A stretch of DNA of 64,000 nt from Limosilactobacillus reuteri subsp. reuteri (GTDB taxonomy: Bacteria > Bacillota > Bacilli > Lactobacillales > Lactobacillaceae). The translations under genes were made by a program, and so were the position numbers. The stretch spans positions 1,077,501-1,141,500 of the forward strand of contig NC_009513.1 of the NCBI RefSeq assembly GCF_000016825.1, read 5' to 3'. Each line of letters begins with the position of its first letter. The stretch's first letter is position 1. Below the pieces are notes generated by a model that saw only the letters and a list, made by a program, of their open reading frames with translations, did no database searches and was not told the origin of the DNA. This document shows, one piece after another, positions 10,944-21,828 of this stretch.

Positions 10944-13900
10944 TTATATTTCATGCTGGTATGCGACATAACTACGGCCATTTCTTGATCGAACAATTAA
11001 CTGATCTGGAATTTGCTCCTCAAGTTCAGTGATATGACTGATAATTCCAATCATCCGGTGGCCTTCAAGTTCTTGAAGGGAATGAAGAGCATCTTCAAGA
11101 GCTTGCTGATCAAGGGAACCAAATCCTTCATCGATAAAGAGCGCATCAATCTTAATTCCCCCACTTTGCTCTTGGACAATCTGGCAGAGAGCTAAAGCAA
11201 GAGCAAGCGAAGCCATAAAACTTTCACCACCAGAAAGCGTCCGGGCACTTCGCGTTCTGCCAGCATTATCATCATATACATTAACTTCAAGCCCACTCCA
11301 CTTGGCACCGGCCCCATGACTTTCCGTTGCTAATTCAAACTGGTAGCGACTATTAGTTAACCGGTCTAACTGAATATTGGCTGCTACTAAGACATCTTGA
11401 AAATATGCCTGTAATACATACCGTTCTAGGCTAACGTGATTTTCGGTATTCCCAGTCACAACATCTGTTAATGTTTGTAATTCATTAATTTCTTGATCAA
11501 GTTTTCCAGTTTTTTCGACTGCCTTAATAATCTTTTGATCCGTTTCTTCTAATTGCTTATACTGAGCAGTTAACTGACCAATTTCTTGCTGATATTGCCG
11601 AAGTTGTTCACGCTCAGCATTAAGTTTTGTCTGCGTTGATGTAATATCTGGCATGGGATGACTATTGATGGCCTTAGTCAACCGCTCTTGTTGGGACTGA
11701 TTATCCTGGACTTGATTCTCAAAGGTCGTTACCTGTTCACGTAAAGATGACAATGTTGCCACTTGTTCACTAGCTTCTTGCCAGAAATTCCATTTAAGTT
11801 GGACATCATATTGGGCTAAAAGATTCACAAGATATCGGTGTAAGTTATCCTGTTGCGTCGTTTGGGTGGCAAGTTCTTCTTTAGTCTGGTCGATCCGACT
11901 ATTTGTCCCTGCTAATTTTTTGGCATTTTCTTGTCGTTGTTGTTGCAATGACTCAAGCTGGTTATTAAAGGCTTTGATCTTTAGTTGATCAGTTTGAATT
12001 CGCTTGTCAGCAGCTTCTTTAGTAGGAAATTTTGCTGGTAAAGAAGCTGCTTTTTCTTTCAGAATAGTCTGCTTGGCGATTAAATCCTGTTTGCAGCGGT
12101 TCACACTTTCGTCTATTTTATCTAATTCTTCTTGAGAGAACTTGGATTCTTGTTGCAATTCTTCCTCTTCTTGGCGCCATTCTTTAACCTGTTGTTCTAT
12201 TCTATCGAGGTCAGTCTTCATTTCTGCTAGTTTTTGAGCGTGACTTTCGATTTGTCCCTCCCAATCACTCGGTAATTCATTATCCCCTAACAGTTCAGCT
12301 AAATTCGCCTGCCGAGTTTCTACCTGTGTTGTTAAGTTCGCAATTTGGGCAACGCTTTGGCGAACTTGCTCTTTTAACTGGTCAAGCCTACTACGGTTTT
12401 GTTGAGCTTTAACGGTTGCCGCTTTAACTTGCGCTTCCGTTACCAATTCACCATCATCTGCTAAGCTTGCCGGATGGGGGTGGTCAAGTGATCCACAAAT
12501 TGGGCAAGGGGTGGCCGGCTTTAATTTTTGAGCAAGAATGGCAATTTGGTGACGGGCAAAGCGATCATTTAAGTCATCCAACTCACCTTGCGATTTTTGA
12601 ACGAGTTTTTCAGCATCCCCCTGCTTTTGCTCTAATTTCGCGCAATTTTTCTTTTCAGATAAAAGTTTTGTTTCTAATTGCTTTAAATCTTTTCCAGCAG
12701 TCGTTAATTTTTCCTGAAGGCCTTCTTGTTTTGCTATGTAAACTTGAACCTCACCCAAGTTTTCATGCTCTTTTAAATTATTAGTAACAACCGTCAATTG
12801 CTGTTGAGCGTCTTGCAACTTCTTCTGGGAAGCAGCTTGCTGTTTTTCCTGCTGCTTTAAGTTTGTTTGTAGTTCATCGACAGCTGATTTTAGCTTATCT
12901 CGATCATCGAAGAATGGGAGTTTATTCGTCAAGTCGGCGACCTCAGTTTGAAGCTGATCAATTTCTTCTTGCTGCTTACTCGTTTGTTGTAGGTCGGTTT
13001 CAATTGTTTGCTGTTGCTTTTGAAGGTTGCGCAGGTCCTCATGGAGAAATTTATTGTCTAACGTTAATTTTTGGAGACGTTTTTCGCCATCTTTCCACCG
13101 TTGATATTCTGTCTGGTGTTCTTGGTACCATTCAAGGACTTTTACTTGCTGCTTTGTTTCTTGGATCTCTCCCGCTTGAGCTTGCAGTGTTTTTCCAACC
13201 TTGATAAGTTCAGCTAACTCCTCAATATTCTTCTTCAACTCTTGCTCAGTATGAAGTTGGGCATCAAGCTGATCAACTTTCTTTTGCTGTTGCTGCTCAT
13301 CATCGCCCAAGTGTTCAAGATTAGCTTTTAGTCGGGATAAGTAATTTTTTGCTTCCGCTAACCATTCTTTAGTTGTTAATTGCGCATCAATCGCGGTTAC
13401 TGTTTCCTTTAATGATTGAAGTTTTGTTTCTTGAGTCGTCAATGACTTCTTCTGTTCACGCAAATCATTTTTTAGCTGCGTTGCCCACTGCTCATAACGG
13501 GACGTATTAAAGAGGTCACGTAGAAGGGCTTCCTTAGTATTGCTATCTGAATCAAGAAACTGCCGAAACTTTCCTTGAGGGAGAAGGACAATCTGCTTAA
13601 ATTGATCACGGGTCAGATTGAGCAAGTCAGTAATAAACGTGTCTGCCTCCTTGATTTTAGTGATTTTCTGGGGATGATCGCTTTCAAGCGGGTAAATAAG
13701 ATCAACGGCTTGATTATGTTCAACCAAATTGTCGCGGCGTCCCTTTAAAACCTGTTTAGGACGACGCATAATTTGATATTTAAGGTCTTGGTGTTCAAAG
13801 GTAAACTTCACCATTGTTTCTTGATCAGCTGGTGCGAAATCAGAACGCAAAGCAGCAGCCGACCGATCACGATCATTGGTTGTTTGACCAAAAAGCGCAT

Positions 13901-14045
13901 AACACATTGCATCAAAAATCGTGGTTTTCCCTGCACCAGTATTCCCTGCTACCAGAAATAAGGAACGCTCTGTGAACTGCGTAAAGTCAATCACTTGATG
14001 CTCATACGGTCCAAAGTAATGTAGTTCAATCGTTAATGGACGCAT
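10944..14045 (-). CDS. sbcC: exonuclease SbcC (Rad50-like ATPase)
   Basis: At 1033 aa this is a typical SbcC. It has the N-terminal Walker A (AGNTGAGKTTIFDAMCY, about 34-50), the Q-loop region, two very long coiled coils, a zinc-hook PCPICGSLDHPHP near residue 515, and the C-terminal ABC signature TLSGGESFMASLALALAL with Walker B IDALFIDEGFGSLD. SbcC pairs with SbcD to open and degrade hairpins and protein-blocked DNA ends, limiting long palindromes. Its ATG is separated by one base from the sbcD stop, so the two are translationally coupled. Confidence 0.96.
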   Translation of the reverse strand: MRPLTIELHYFGPYEHQVIDFTQFTERSLFLVAGNTGAGKTTIFDAMCYALFGQTTNDRDRSAAALRSDFAPADQETMVKFTFEHQDLKYQIMRRPKQVLKGRRDNLVEHNQAVDLIYPLESDHPQKITKIKEADTFITDLLNLTRDQFKQIVLLPQGKFRQFLDSDSNTKEALLRDLFNTSRYEQWATQLKNDLREQKKSLTTQETKLQSLKETVTAIDAQLTTKEWLAEAKNYLSRLKANLEHLGDDEQQQQKKVDQLDAQLHTEQELKKNIEELAELIKVGKTLQAQAGEIQETKQQVKVLEWYQEHQTEYQRWKDGEKRLQKLTLDNKFLHEDLRNLQKQQQTIETDLQQTSKQQEEIDQLQTEVADLTNKLPFFDDRDKLKSAVDELQTNLKQQEKQQAASQKKLQDAQQQLTVVTNNLKEHENLGEVQVYIAKQEGLQEKLTTAGKDLKQLETKLLSEKKNCAKLEQKQGDAEKLVQKSQGELDDLNDRFARHQIAILAQKLKPATPCPICGSLDHPHPASLADDGELVTEAQVKAATVKAQQNRSRLDQLKEQVRQSVAQIANLTTQVETRQANLAELLGDNELPSDWEGQIESHAQKLAEMKTDLDRIEQQVKEWRQEEEELQQESKFSQEELDKIDESVNRCKQDLIAKQTILKEKAASLPAKFPTKEAADKRIQTDQLKIKAFNNQLESLQQQRQENAKKLAGTNSRIDQTKEELATQTTQQDNLHRYLVNLLAQYDVQLKWNFWQEASEQVATLSSLREQVTTFENQVQDNQSQQERLTKAINSHPMPDITSTQTKLNAEREQLRQYQQEIGQLTAQYKQLEETDQKIIKAVEKTGKLDQEINELQTLTDVVTGNTENHVSLERYVLQAYFQDVLVAANIQLDRLTNSRYQFELATESHGAGAKWSGLEVNVYDDNAGRTRSARTLSGGESFMASLALALALCQIVQEQSGGIKIDALFIDEGFGSLDQQALEDALHSLQELEGHRMIGIISHITELEEQIPDQLIVRSRNGRSYVAYQHEI

Positions 14046-14046
14046 C

Positions 14047-15165
14047 CTATTCCTCCCCTTTCATAATTTGAGTCAAAGCCTTTTCTGCCCACTTCTTTTG
14101 GCGGTCAGTTAAATTATTTCCCATCGTTTGGGAATAAAAATCCGCAAGCAAATCAAGAGGCGATTCCTGAGCACGCTTTTTACTAAGGTTGAGTTGAACC
14201 TGCTTGGCCTGATGTGTCCGGTGGAGGCTGACAATCTTCGGATAATATTCGCGTAACTTGTTTAACACATCGGGGATTCGTTCTTGGTCGGTCAATTCAA
14301 TGTCATAAAAATCTTCTCGTAATGCTTCTTCAGGTTTTGTAGCCAGTTCAGCAAAACTCCCTTTCAAAAGGTGAATATCATGAACCGGCGATAGCGGAAC
14401 CCATTCGGCCTTAAAAGGTGCCGTCTCAACAATCCAAACGCCTTTTTCTTGCTTGGCTTCCGATATTGAAAACTTCATTGGTGAACCACTATACTTAACT
14501 TTTTCGTCATTTAAAGCATTGCGGTTATGAAGGTGACCAAGAGCAACATAATCAAAGGGAGCTAAAACATCTGTCGTAACTGCACTCAATCCGCCAACCT
14601 CAATCAAAGTTTCAGAATCAGCCGTTCGCTTACTTCCAGCCGCAAAGAAATGGGCGACAAGGACATGCCTTTTATCAGGAGCAAAATGCTTTTCCATCTC
14701 AGTTGTAATCCGCGCCATCGCATCATTGACATTTTTAATCTTGTCATCATTAAAATAGTTGCGAACTTCTTGAATCCCAAAGAATGGCAATAAGAAAAAC
14801 TGGGTATCCTTGATTGTGACCGAAGTAAAAGCGTCATTAATGTTAGTGTTTAAGAAAAATGACTGGTAAGCAAACCAATCAGTCCCCGTACTCAAGCGGA
14901 CCGCTGAATCATGGTTCCCACTGATTGCCAGTAAAGGAAAATGATCAGCCAGGTTTAAGTCTTGCAGCATCTGGTTTAAAAGCTTAACCGCTGCTTCATT
15001 GGGCACGGACCGATCATATAAATCCCCGGCAATCACTATCGCATCAACTTGCTGGTCTTTGGCAATTGCTTCAATCTGCTTAAAGGTTGCTAGCTGATCA
15101 TCAAGCAAGCTAAAATCGTTTAATGTCTTGCCAATATGCCAATCAGCCGTATGTAAAAAACGCAT
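14047..15165 (-). CDS. sbcD: exonuclease SbcD (Mre11-like nuclease)
   Basis: The 372-aa protein contains the metallophosphoesterase motifs of the Mre11 family: HTADWHIGK near the N-terminus, AGDLYDR, ISGNHDS, and GHLHNRN. It is the nuclease subunit of SbcCD. ATG 15165 with GGAGGAAATT in front is preferred over an ATG four codons upstream, because it gives the family's usual MRFLHTADWH start. First gene of the sbcDC operon. Confidence 0.96.
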   Translation of the reverse strand: MRFLHTADWHIGKTLNDFSLLDDQLATFKQIEAIAKDQQVDAIVIAGDLYDRSVPNEAAVKLLNQMLQDLNLADHFPLLAISGNHDSAVRLSTGTDWFAYQSFFLNTNINDAFTSVTIKDTQFFLLPFFGIQEVRNYFNDDKIKNVNDAMARITTEMEKHFAPDKRHVLVAHFFAAGSKRTADSETLIEVGGLSAVTTDVLAPFDYVALGHLHNRNALNDEKVKYSGSPMKFSISEAKQEKGVWIVETAPFKAEWVPLSPVHDIHLLKGSFAELATKPEEALREDFYDIELTDQERIPDVLNKLREYYPKIVSLHRTHQAKQVQLNLSKKRAQESPLDLLADFYSQTMGNNLTDRQKKWAEKALTQIMKGEE

Positions 15166-15249
15166 AATTTCCTCCAAAAAGTAGTGTCTCTAATATTATA
15201 TATACGCAAAGAATCGTTAAATCCACTTAAAATCTTGCATTTTACAGAA

Positions 15250-15292
15250 GTGAGGCTGGGAGAAAAATTTTCTCTCAGCCTCACCTTTTTTC
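15250..15292. terminator. bidirectional-looking terminator hairpin
   Basis: A 17-bp stem (GTGAGGCTGGGAGAAAA against its near-perfect complement) is followed on the plus side by CTTTTTT. Genes on both sides are on the minus strand, so it probably closes the upstream cpsB-type transcript. The GAGGCTGGGA arm recurs at 54514, 56325 and, in variant form, at 61593. Confidence 0.65.
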
Positions 15293-15317
15293 ACGAATAA
15301 TACGTGGAACTAGCTTC

Positions 15318-15494
15318 TTAACTAAGTGGTTCAAATTTACCAAATGCCTCATTACTATCAGCGTTTCGGCATGGAAGATAGCCATATTGACCATCTGCGC
15401 GGGGCTGACGTAACCAAACATAGCCATTATGACGTGACCAGGCATTATAATTACGGATTCGCCCACCACTCTTTGCTTTCGTTAAAAAAGCCAT
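15318..15494 (-). CDS. 58-aa SH3b-like fragment
   Basis: ATG at 15494 opens a 58-codon frame whose middle, NGYVWLRQPRADGQYGYLPC (residues 23-42), looks like part of the SH3b cell-wall-binding repeat found at the C-terminus of phage and bacterial lysins. It has no catalytic domain and no signal peptide. It lies 18 bases downstream of the CpsB-type phosphatase gene on the same strand and before a terminator. It may be a real small protein or, more likely, the surviving tail of a lysin. Confidence 0.5.
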   Translation of the reverse strand: MAFLTKAKSGGRIRNYNAWSRHNGYVWLRQPRADGQYGYLPCRNADSNEAFGKFEPLS

Positions 15495-15512
15495 AGTAAA
15501 AACTACAGCTTT

Positions 15513-16289
15513 TTAAAATAACCCAAATAATTTCTTACGCTGCTGAATCTTCTTAATCTGATGACGACCAATTTCATCCCCGTTAATGATAGCTCGCGCG
15601 TTATCTTGGTATTCTTGAGCAACGTCAGCGCCAAATTCACGCGATAATTTGTCAAAGGCCTGCCGCATTTCGTATTTTCGTCCTGGAAGGTCATGAGCAT
15701 CAGAAGCAAAAATATATCCTTGACCAGCCGCAATCAGATTTTTACTGAATTTTTCGACTTTTTTACCAAATGTACCAACATAGGAACTAGCGGTGATTTG
15801 TGACAGGCACCCTTTTTCCAACATTTGATAAAGCAAGTCTGGTTCAGCCATGATCTTGGTATTTCGTTCAGGGTGAACAACCACTGGTGTAATTCCCCGT
15901 TGTTGAAGGTTAAAAATCATCTGATTAGTGTAATGAGGGACATCATTGTCTGGAAATTCCAGCATCATATACTTTCCACTCTCATCAGCAAATAGAATAT
16001 CATCATTATCAAGAGCTTCAATTAGCTGACCATTAATTCGCACTTCTTGTCCAGAAAAGACAGTTAGTGGAATATTATTTTTCTCCAGTTCTTCCTGAAA
16101 TTCTTTTGTTCGCGCTAAAACATCTTGTTTATGGTTTACATAGTGTCCGTTCATATGGTGAGGGGTCAAAAGTGCATGGGTAACCCCGTTTTCTGTTGCT
16201 TCTTTTGCAAGTCGCAATGAAATCTCCATACTTTTCGAACCATCATCAATCCCCGGCAAAAGGTGACAATGCAAATCAACCATTACCAT
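15513..16289 (-). CDS. CpsB/CapC-type tyrosine-protein phosphatase (PHP fold)
   Basis: The ~258-aa protein shows the PHP-family metal site: DLHCHLLPGIDDG at the N-terminus, LTPHHMNGHY, GQEVRI, VVHPERN and FASDAHDLPG. Manganese-dependent phosphatases of this family remove phosphate from capsule-regulating tyrosine kinases. No cognate kinase is in the window and the polysaccharide locus lies 26 kb away, so it acts in trans or has lost its partner. I chose ATG 16289 because AAGGA sits eight bases upstream; ATG 16283 is also possible. Confidence 0.9.
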   Translation of the reverse strand: MVMVDLHCHLLPGIDDGSKSMEISLRLAKEATENGVTHALLTPHHMNGHYVNHKQDVLARTKEFQEELEKNNIPLTVFSGQEVRINGQLIEALDNDDILFADESGKYMMLEFPDNDVPHYTNQMIFNLQQRGITPVVVHPERNTKIMAEPDLLYQMLEKGCLSQITASSYVGTFGKKVEKFSKNLIAAGQGYIFASDAHDLPGRKYEMRQAFDKLSREFGADVAQEYQDNARAIINGDEIGRHQIKKIQQRKKLFGLF

Positions 16290-16385
16290 TCTTCTCATCC
16301 TTTTTTTCACATATTAATATTTTAAGTATAGCAAGTTATAGCGGGATTTTATAGGGACTTAGGACAAAACTTCACAAAACCTATA

Positions 16386-19300
16386 TTATTTGAGGATGTT
16401 GAGAAGGGTCTCCTTGTTGATGACGGCATTTGCTAGCTCATTTCCTGAAAGAATAGAATTAGCAAGAGCTGCTTTTTTCTGTTGCATTTCAACAATCTTC
16501 TCTTCAATTGTGTTTTGTGCAATCATTTTATAAATCGTTACGTTATTCTTTTGACCAATACGATGAGCCCGGTCAGTCGCCTGATTTTCAGCTGCAATAT
16601 TCCACCACGGGTCAAAATGAATGACAACATCAGCACTCGTAAGATTTAACCCCGTTCCTCCTGCTTTCAGAGAAATTAAGAAGACGGCTGGCTGATCATA
16701 GGAATTAAATTCATCAACAAATTGTAAACGATCTTCTTTCTTTGTCTTTCCTTCAATCACAAAGTACTTAATTCCTGCATTAGCAAGTTTTTCTTTTAAG
16801 ATTGCTAATGCCGATGTGAACTGCGAGAAGAGTAAAATTTTATGATTATCTGCCATTTCATCTTTAATTAAATTCATAGTTGCCTTAATTTTTCCCGAAG
16901 GACCACTGTACCCCCTATCTAACAATTGAGGACTGCAACATAGTTCACGAAGACGAGTAATTTCTGCCAAGACTGCTAATTTATTCTGCTGAAACTCTTC
17001 ATCATTCTGTTTTTGAATCTGTCTTATCAATCTTTGAGCCCGTGCCTGATATAGACTTTCTTGTTTACCAACCATGGGCGTTAAAAATACCTGTTCATTT
17101 TTCATCGGTAAATCATTAAGGACATCTTTCTTCACACGACGGAGCATGAATGGTTGTACCAAACGTTTTAAGTCGTCCTGAGCTTGCTCATCCTGATTTT
17201 TAATAATCGGTCCTTCATACTGTTTGCGGAACTGCTGATAAGAACCGAGAAAGCCAGGCATCAAGTAGTCAAAAATACTCCAAAGTTCGCTTAACCGGTT
17301 CTCAATTGGAGTTCCGGTTAAAGCAAAACGCTGCTTAGCATTGATCGCTTTGACTGTTTTAGCGGCAGCAGTTTAGGGATTTTTAATGTATTGGGCCTCA
17401 TCAATAACTTCAATATTAAAGAGATGCCCTTCATAAAAATCAATATCTCGTTTAGCGGCATCGTAGGAAGTAATAATGATATCCCTTTCTGTACTTTGCG
17501 CAAACTGTTTCCGCCGTTCAGCTTTACTACCATCAAGAACAGTTACTTTAAGATCTGGCGCAAACTTTTTAAGCTCGTTTTGCCAATTATAGATAACTGC
17601 TGCTGGGGCAACAATTAAATTCTGTCCGTTTCCTTGTTCACTTAATAGAACAGTAATAATCTGCAGGGTCTTGCCTAGTCCCATCTCATCCGCCAGCAGT
17701 CCACCAAAATGATACTTCATTAAGGTTATTAGCCACTGGACACCATCATATTGGTAGGGACGCAATGTTGCATGAAGATTTGCCGGCACCTTAAAATCTT
17801 TCTGCGGAGTTTTAACATCAGTAACTAGCCGGCGCAATTCTGAAGTAGTACGATAATTCAATGCTTCTTGGTGGGATAAAAGATCATCAAGATAAAGAGC
17901 ACGATACACCGGCAATTTAAGTTCTTCCGCAGTAAAATCACGTGATGAGATTCCCATTTTGCGCAATGTCTCAACTAATTCAGTTAGCGAAGGTTCATCC
18001 ATCTTCAAGGTTTTCTTGCCCAATTGATAGTACTGTTTATGCGGCCGGAAATCTCTTAGAATTTGCTTGATTTCTTTAGCGGTTAGTTGATCATCACCAA
18101 AATCAAACTTTAAAAGGCCAGAATCAACGGAGATACCGACACTTACCTTAGTAAACGGCTGTTTGTATAACCCATTAAATGCAGGAGTAGCCTTAGTAAT
18201 TCCTATTTCTTGCAATTCATTGACGCCAGTTGCTAGCAAATTTGTTGCCTCATCAACTAACAGAACTGCTCTAGTCTCGGTTTGATTAAGCTTAGTGAAA
18301 TATTTAGCTAGTACCTGTTCAACTCTTTGCATCAAAAATTGCGGAAGGTCATCAATTTTCTTAATTTTTTGTGTTTTTCCATCAATTTCAGTTGCCAAGT
18401 CACAATAAATTTGTTCGTCATGATAATCCAATAAGAAAACTACTGTTGGTAATGGAGGTAAAAACTTTGATAAATCGCGATCTTGGGGCATCTCGACTGA
18501 AAACATCGACTGAATCTTGGGTAACACATAGCGGTAAAACTCAGCCATAGTATCAACACCAAAAACAAGGTCACTGGTTACTGGAAAAACAGGGTCTAAC
18601 TTATCAGGGGCTATTCCTGTAAAAGCAGTCCAGGTATGGTCATCAAGGTGGTAATAGGCTGCCTGTCCACGAATAAGGTCAGCCGGAAGGTCAACACTAA
18701 CATCAATGTAACGACTTGGATCGTCATCAGCACCATTTGCTTTAATTGAAACTGCCGCTTTTAATGCACGTTCTTCACGTTTAATAGGCACTTTCCACCG
18801 ATTATAAAGTGTATTACCAGCCCTTAATATTTGGTCGACTTCATCCATAATAACACCAGCCAGAGGAAGTTCATTTTTCACGGATGCTTCGTAATAACCA
18901 TCCCTCGTTAAATCAGCCGTCGATGATAGTTTGATGATCAAGTCTAACCATTGTTTACTATCTTTATCAAGGTTTTCGGGGATAATTTGCTGATCAAAGA
19001 ACTTTCCTAAATGAAGCCGCTCACCACGGGCAATCCCATTTGTTAAGGTTGTCAAGTTTGGAAACTTATACATATGGTCTGGTACACCTGCCCGGAAGTA
19101 AAGGTATTGACCACCATCGTAGTATTCACCGATATTAGCAGTAATGATCGTCTGACTATCAGGATCGCGATCAAGAAAATTAGCTAGCATTTGCCGGGCC
19201 GCTTCATTAGTATTCTCTTCAATATTATGTTGATCAAGGTACTTTAACAAGTAATAAAGGGCAACCATTTCAGCAATCTGTTGTCCTTCTCTTGTCTTTA

Positions 19301-19871
19301 TAAAGTCTACCTGGACGTCCACAATCATTTCTCGATTAAAAGCAACTAGCACTGAAAAGTAATATTGTTTAAAACGCCCAGCCACTGAATAATTCCACTT
19401 AGCTCCAGGAATTGTGAAATAAGCATCTGCAGCTTTAATTAGGATCTCAGAAATGATTTGAACATCGTCAAGATTAGTAAAGACATGTTCAATCAGCCGT
19501 AGCGGAAAGACTTCTTTACTTAGAAAACTTTGCGGATCAACTGGTAAACGGTTTGGCGGAAAAGCTGATTGAAAAACCTCCCCTAATGATTTTTGCGGTT
19601 CAATATTTGCCGAATCATCATCAATCGCCTCTAAAACCGCAGCCATGTGTTTACAACGATGATTATCCTGCGCATAGGGACAATCGCAGTGAACGTTGGA
19701 AAACTTCCCATTATGGTATCTACCAGTTACTTTATAAGCCCGACTTCCTTCGACAATTGCAGAAAAATTATCGTCTTCATCGATTATTAAGTTTTTAACT
19801 TTATCGCGATAGTAGTAATCCCTACCCCGTTCATAAATTCGTTGTGCAAATAGATTACGCCAGTTACTCAT
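16386..19871 (-). pseudogene. SNF2/SWI2-type helicase interrupted by a nonsense codon
   Basis: The frame from ATG 19871 gives 832 aa up to a TAA at 17375-17373, then continues in the same frame for 328 codons to 16386. The first part has a SWIM zinc finger (CDCPYAQDNHRCKHM, about 59-73), a long middle region, and the helicase core start LLADEMGLGKT and DEAQYIKNP. The stop falls directly after DEAQYIKNP. The continuation (TAAAKTVKAINAKQRFALTG, TPIENRLSELW, SLKAGGTGLNLT, DRAHRIGQ) is the rest of the SNF2 core. One base change (AAA to TAA) would explain it. ATG 17264 could give a 292-aa C-terminal piece, but neither half would be a working motor. A sequencing error cannot be excluded. Confidence 0.85.
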
Positions 19872-19935
19872 GTATTGATCCTTTCAAATATTATCTTTTC
19901 CTTGATTATATAGACTAGCATGACGAAAAACAAAT

Positions 19936-21828
19936 TTATTCGTACCGTTTAAGTGTTGCCCCAATTCCTGCAAGCCAAATAACAGCGCCAAGGACAATAA
20001 TCGGAAGTGAAGATTCATCTCCGGTTCGTGGCAAAACATTATTTCTTGTCTTATCCTCAAAAGACTTAGCTAATGAAGGCTGGGTAATCTTATTCTGAGC
20101 TGTCTGCCCTTTTATTACTCCGTTTGGTTGGACGGTATTTAGCTTGGTTTGCGGAGTCACCAATATTTCTGGTGCTGAGGTTTGATTATTATCATTAACT
20201 TCTATTACCTGGGTAGAAAGATCGTTCACACGCATATTATTTTCTTGGGTACTATCAACCGTTTCTTGTACAGGCGAAGTCACTTTATTAGCGTCTGCCT
20301 GTTTTTCTGTCGCGGTAACAGTAACTTGCTCGCTAGTTAAAATCACCGATCCATCAGGAAAAACAATTAAGACATCTTCAGTATGCTTTCCGGGACGTTG
20401 AAGGTCGGTCGCAACTTTAGCATCATCTTTCCACACTACCTTTGTTCCCTGAGGCAGCTTATTTTCTTGTTCATCGCCAGGCAAAGTAATAACAGCTTTA
20501 TTCTGATGATCATCATTTTCAACCGCAATCGCTGTCGTAACTTTAGGAGTAGGAGTTACTCCTGGCTCAACCGTTAGTGGTTCAAGGTTGATTAGCGAAC
20601 TATACTTTAAGGTATCAGTTTGTGCCGGAAGTTTCTCTTTTGCTGACGCTAACTTTTCTTGTGAATTTGTTTTATTGAGAAGTGCTTGCAAGAGTTTGGT
20701 TTGCGCATTGATTGCTTGAGATTGCATCACATTGCGCTTATCTTTGGCCTGAGTAAGTAGTTCTTCTTGAAGTGTCAGATTTTGTTGAGCTTGTGACATT
20801 GCACTTTCGGCATCTTTAATTTGTTGAGTAGCAGTAATAAGCGGTTGTGAAATCTCCTCTAACTTTTGAAGTAATTCTTGAGCAGCAATGGATGTTTTTT
20901 CTGCCTTTTCTACAGCCGACTGCATTTTATTATGTAATTCGGCTAATCTTTGTTGAATTTTGTTTAGAGCTTCCTCGTGATTTTCAATTAAGTCACTTAT
21001 TTGGTCAGTTGGATTATCCTCATACCATCCATTAGACATTACTGGAGAATATGACAAACCATAAGAATCGATATTCGCCCACCTAATATCATCTTTTGGT
21101 TTATAATATTTCCCGTCTTTTTGGGCTTCCACTACCTTATATAATTCTTCTAGTTCTTCTTTTATTGTTAATCTTGCTTGCTCAAGATTTCTAATATTAT
21201 CTTCAAATGGTCGACCCATTTTCAGATAATTAATGGTTCTCTCGTTTTCAGCAATAATCTTTTTCAATAAATCAATGTTTCCTTGATAGTCATTCGCAAG
21301 GAAATTTTTATACGCTTGATTCTTAGAAGTTAAGTTTCCTTGGTTATAATAAGTAATATAATCAAGCATTGATCTTTCATAAACGCTCAATCCACCACCA
21401 GAAAATGCCGTGTATGAAACATCAACTGGTTGCTTCAATAATTCATAATATTCATCATGAGCGTTAGTTAAAACTTGTTGAGCATTTTCTTTCATTTGCT
21501 CAAGAGATGATAATTGCTCTTTCGTTTGTTTAACTTGATTCTTATTAGAATCGACATTTTGATCCGCGTCTGCCAAATTTTGATTAGCAATATTAAGATC
21601 ATTATTTGCGGTTGCTACATCAAAATTGGCTTTATTAACCGCGTCTTGGGCTGCACAGACATTCTGCTGAGCTTGTTGGTTCGCATCAGGCAGCGTTTGT
21701 TGAATAGTATTTTTATTATTTTGCACTGTATCAGCTTTGGCGGAATTACTAATGGCCGCCACCCCCGTTGTAACAGCCATCACCGTCGCAGTTGTTGCTA
21801 AACTCTTCTTTAATTTTCTTTTCTTCAT
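19936..21828 (-). CDS. LPxTG-anchored coiled-coil surface protein
   Basis: The 630-aa protein has an extended signal peptide (KKRKLKKSLATTATVMAVTT, cut near SAKAD), long heptad-like alpha-helical regions (about 45-130 and 270-410, rich in Q, N, K and A), one Rib-like beta domain (about 430-500, with LPQGTKVVWKDD and RPGKHTEDVLIVFPDGS), a Thr/Gln-rich spacer, and the sortase signal LPRTGDESS followed by a hydrophobic helix and KRYE. It is a surface adhesin candidate exposed to mucus or to other cells; its ligand is unknown. Single gene, facing a probable terminator at 21938-21975. Confidence 0.85.
   Translation of the reverse strand: MKKRKLKKSLATTATVMAVTTGVAAISNSAKADTVQNNKNTIQQTLPDANQQAQQNVCAAQDAVNKANFDVATANNDLNIANQNLADADQNVDSNKNQVKQTKEQLSSLEQMKENAQQVLTNAHDEYYELLKQPVDVSYTAFSGGGLSVYERSMLDYITYYNQGNLTSKNQAYKNFLANDYQGNIDLLKKIIAENERTINYLKMGRPFEDNIRNLEQARLTIKEELEELYKVVEAQKDGKYYKPKDDIRWANIDSYGLSYSPVMSNGWYEDNPTDQISDLIENHEEALNKIQQRLAELHNKMQSAVEKAEKTSIAAQELLQKLEEISQPLITATQQIKDAESAMSQAQQNLTLQEELLTQAKDKRNVMQSQAINAQTKLLQALLNKTNSQEKLASAKEKLPAQTDTLKYSSLINLEPLTVEPGVTPTPKVTTAIAVENDDHQNKAVITLPGDEQENKLPQGTKVVWKDDAKVATDLQRPGKHTEDVLIVFPDGSVILTSEQVTVTATEKQADANKVTSPVQETVDSTQENNMRVNDLSTQVIEVNDNNQTSAPEILVTPQTKLNTVQPNGVIKGQTAQNKITQPSLAKSFEDKTRNNVLPRTGDESSLPIIVLGAVIWLAGIGATLKRYE

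Noticed and set aside
12467-13204. Two plus-strand frames above 100 codons
   Set aside because: They are shadows within the long coiled-coil coding sequence of sbcC.
15281-15469. 62-codon hydrophobic minus-strand frame
   Set aside because: It overlaps the SH3b-like frame and runs through the terminator hairpin; the SH3b-like frame has a better start and recognisable sequence.
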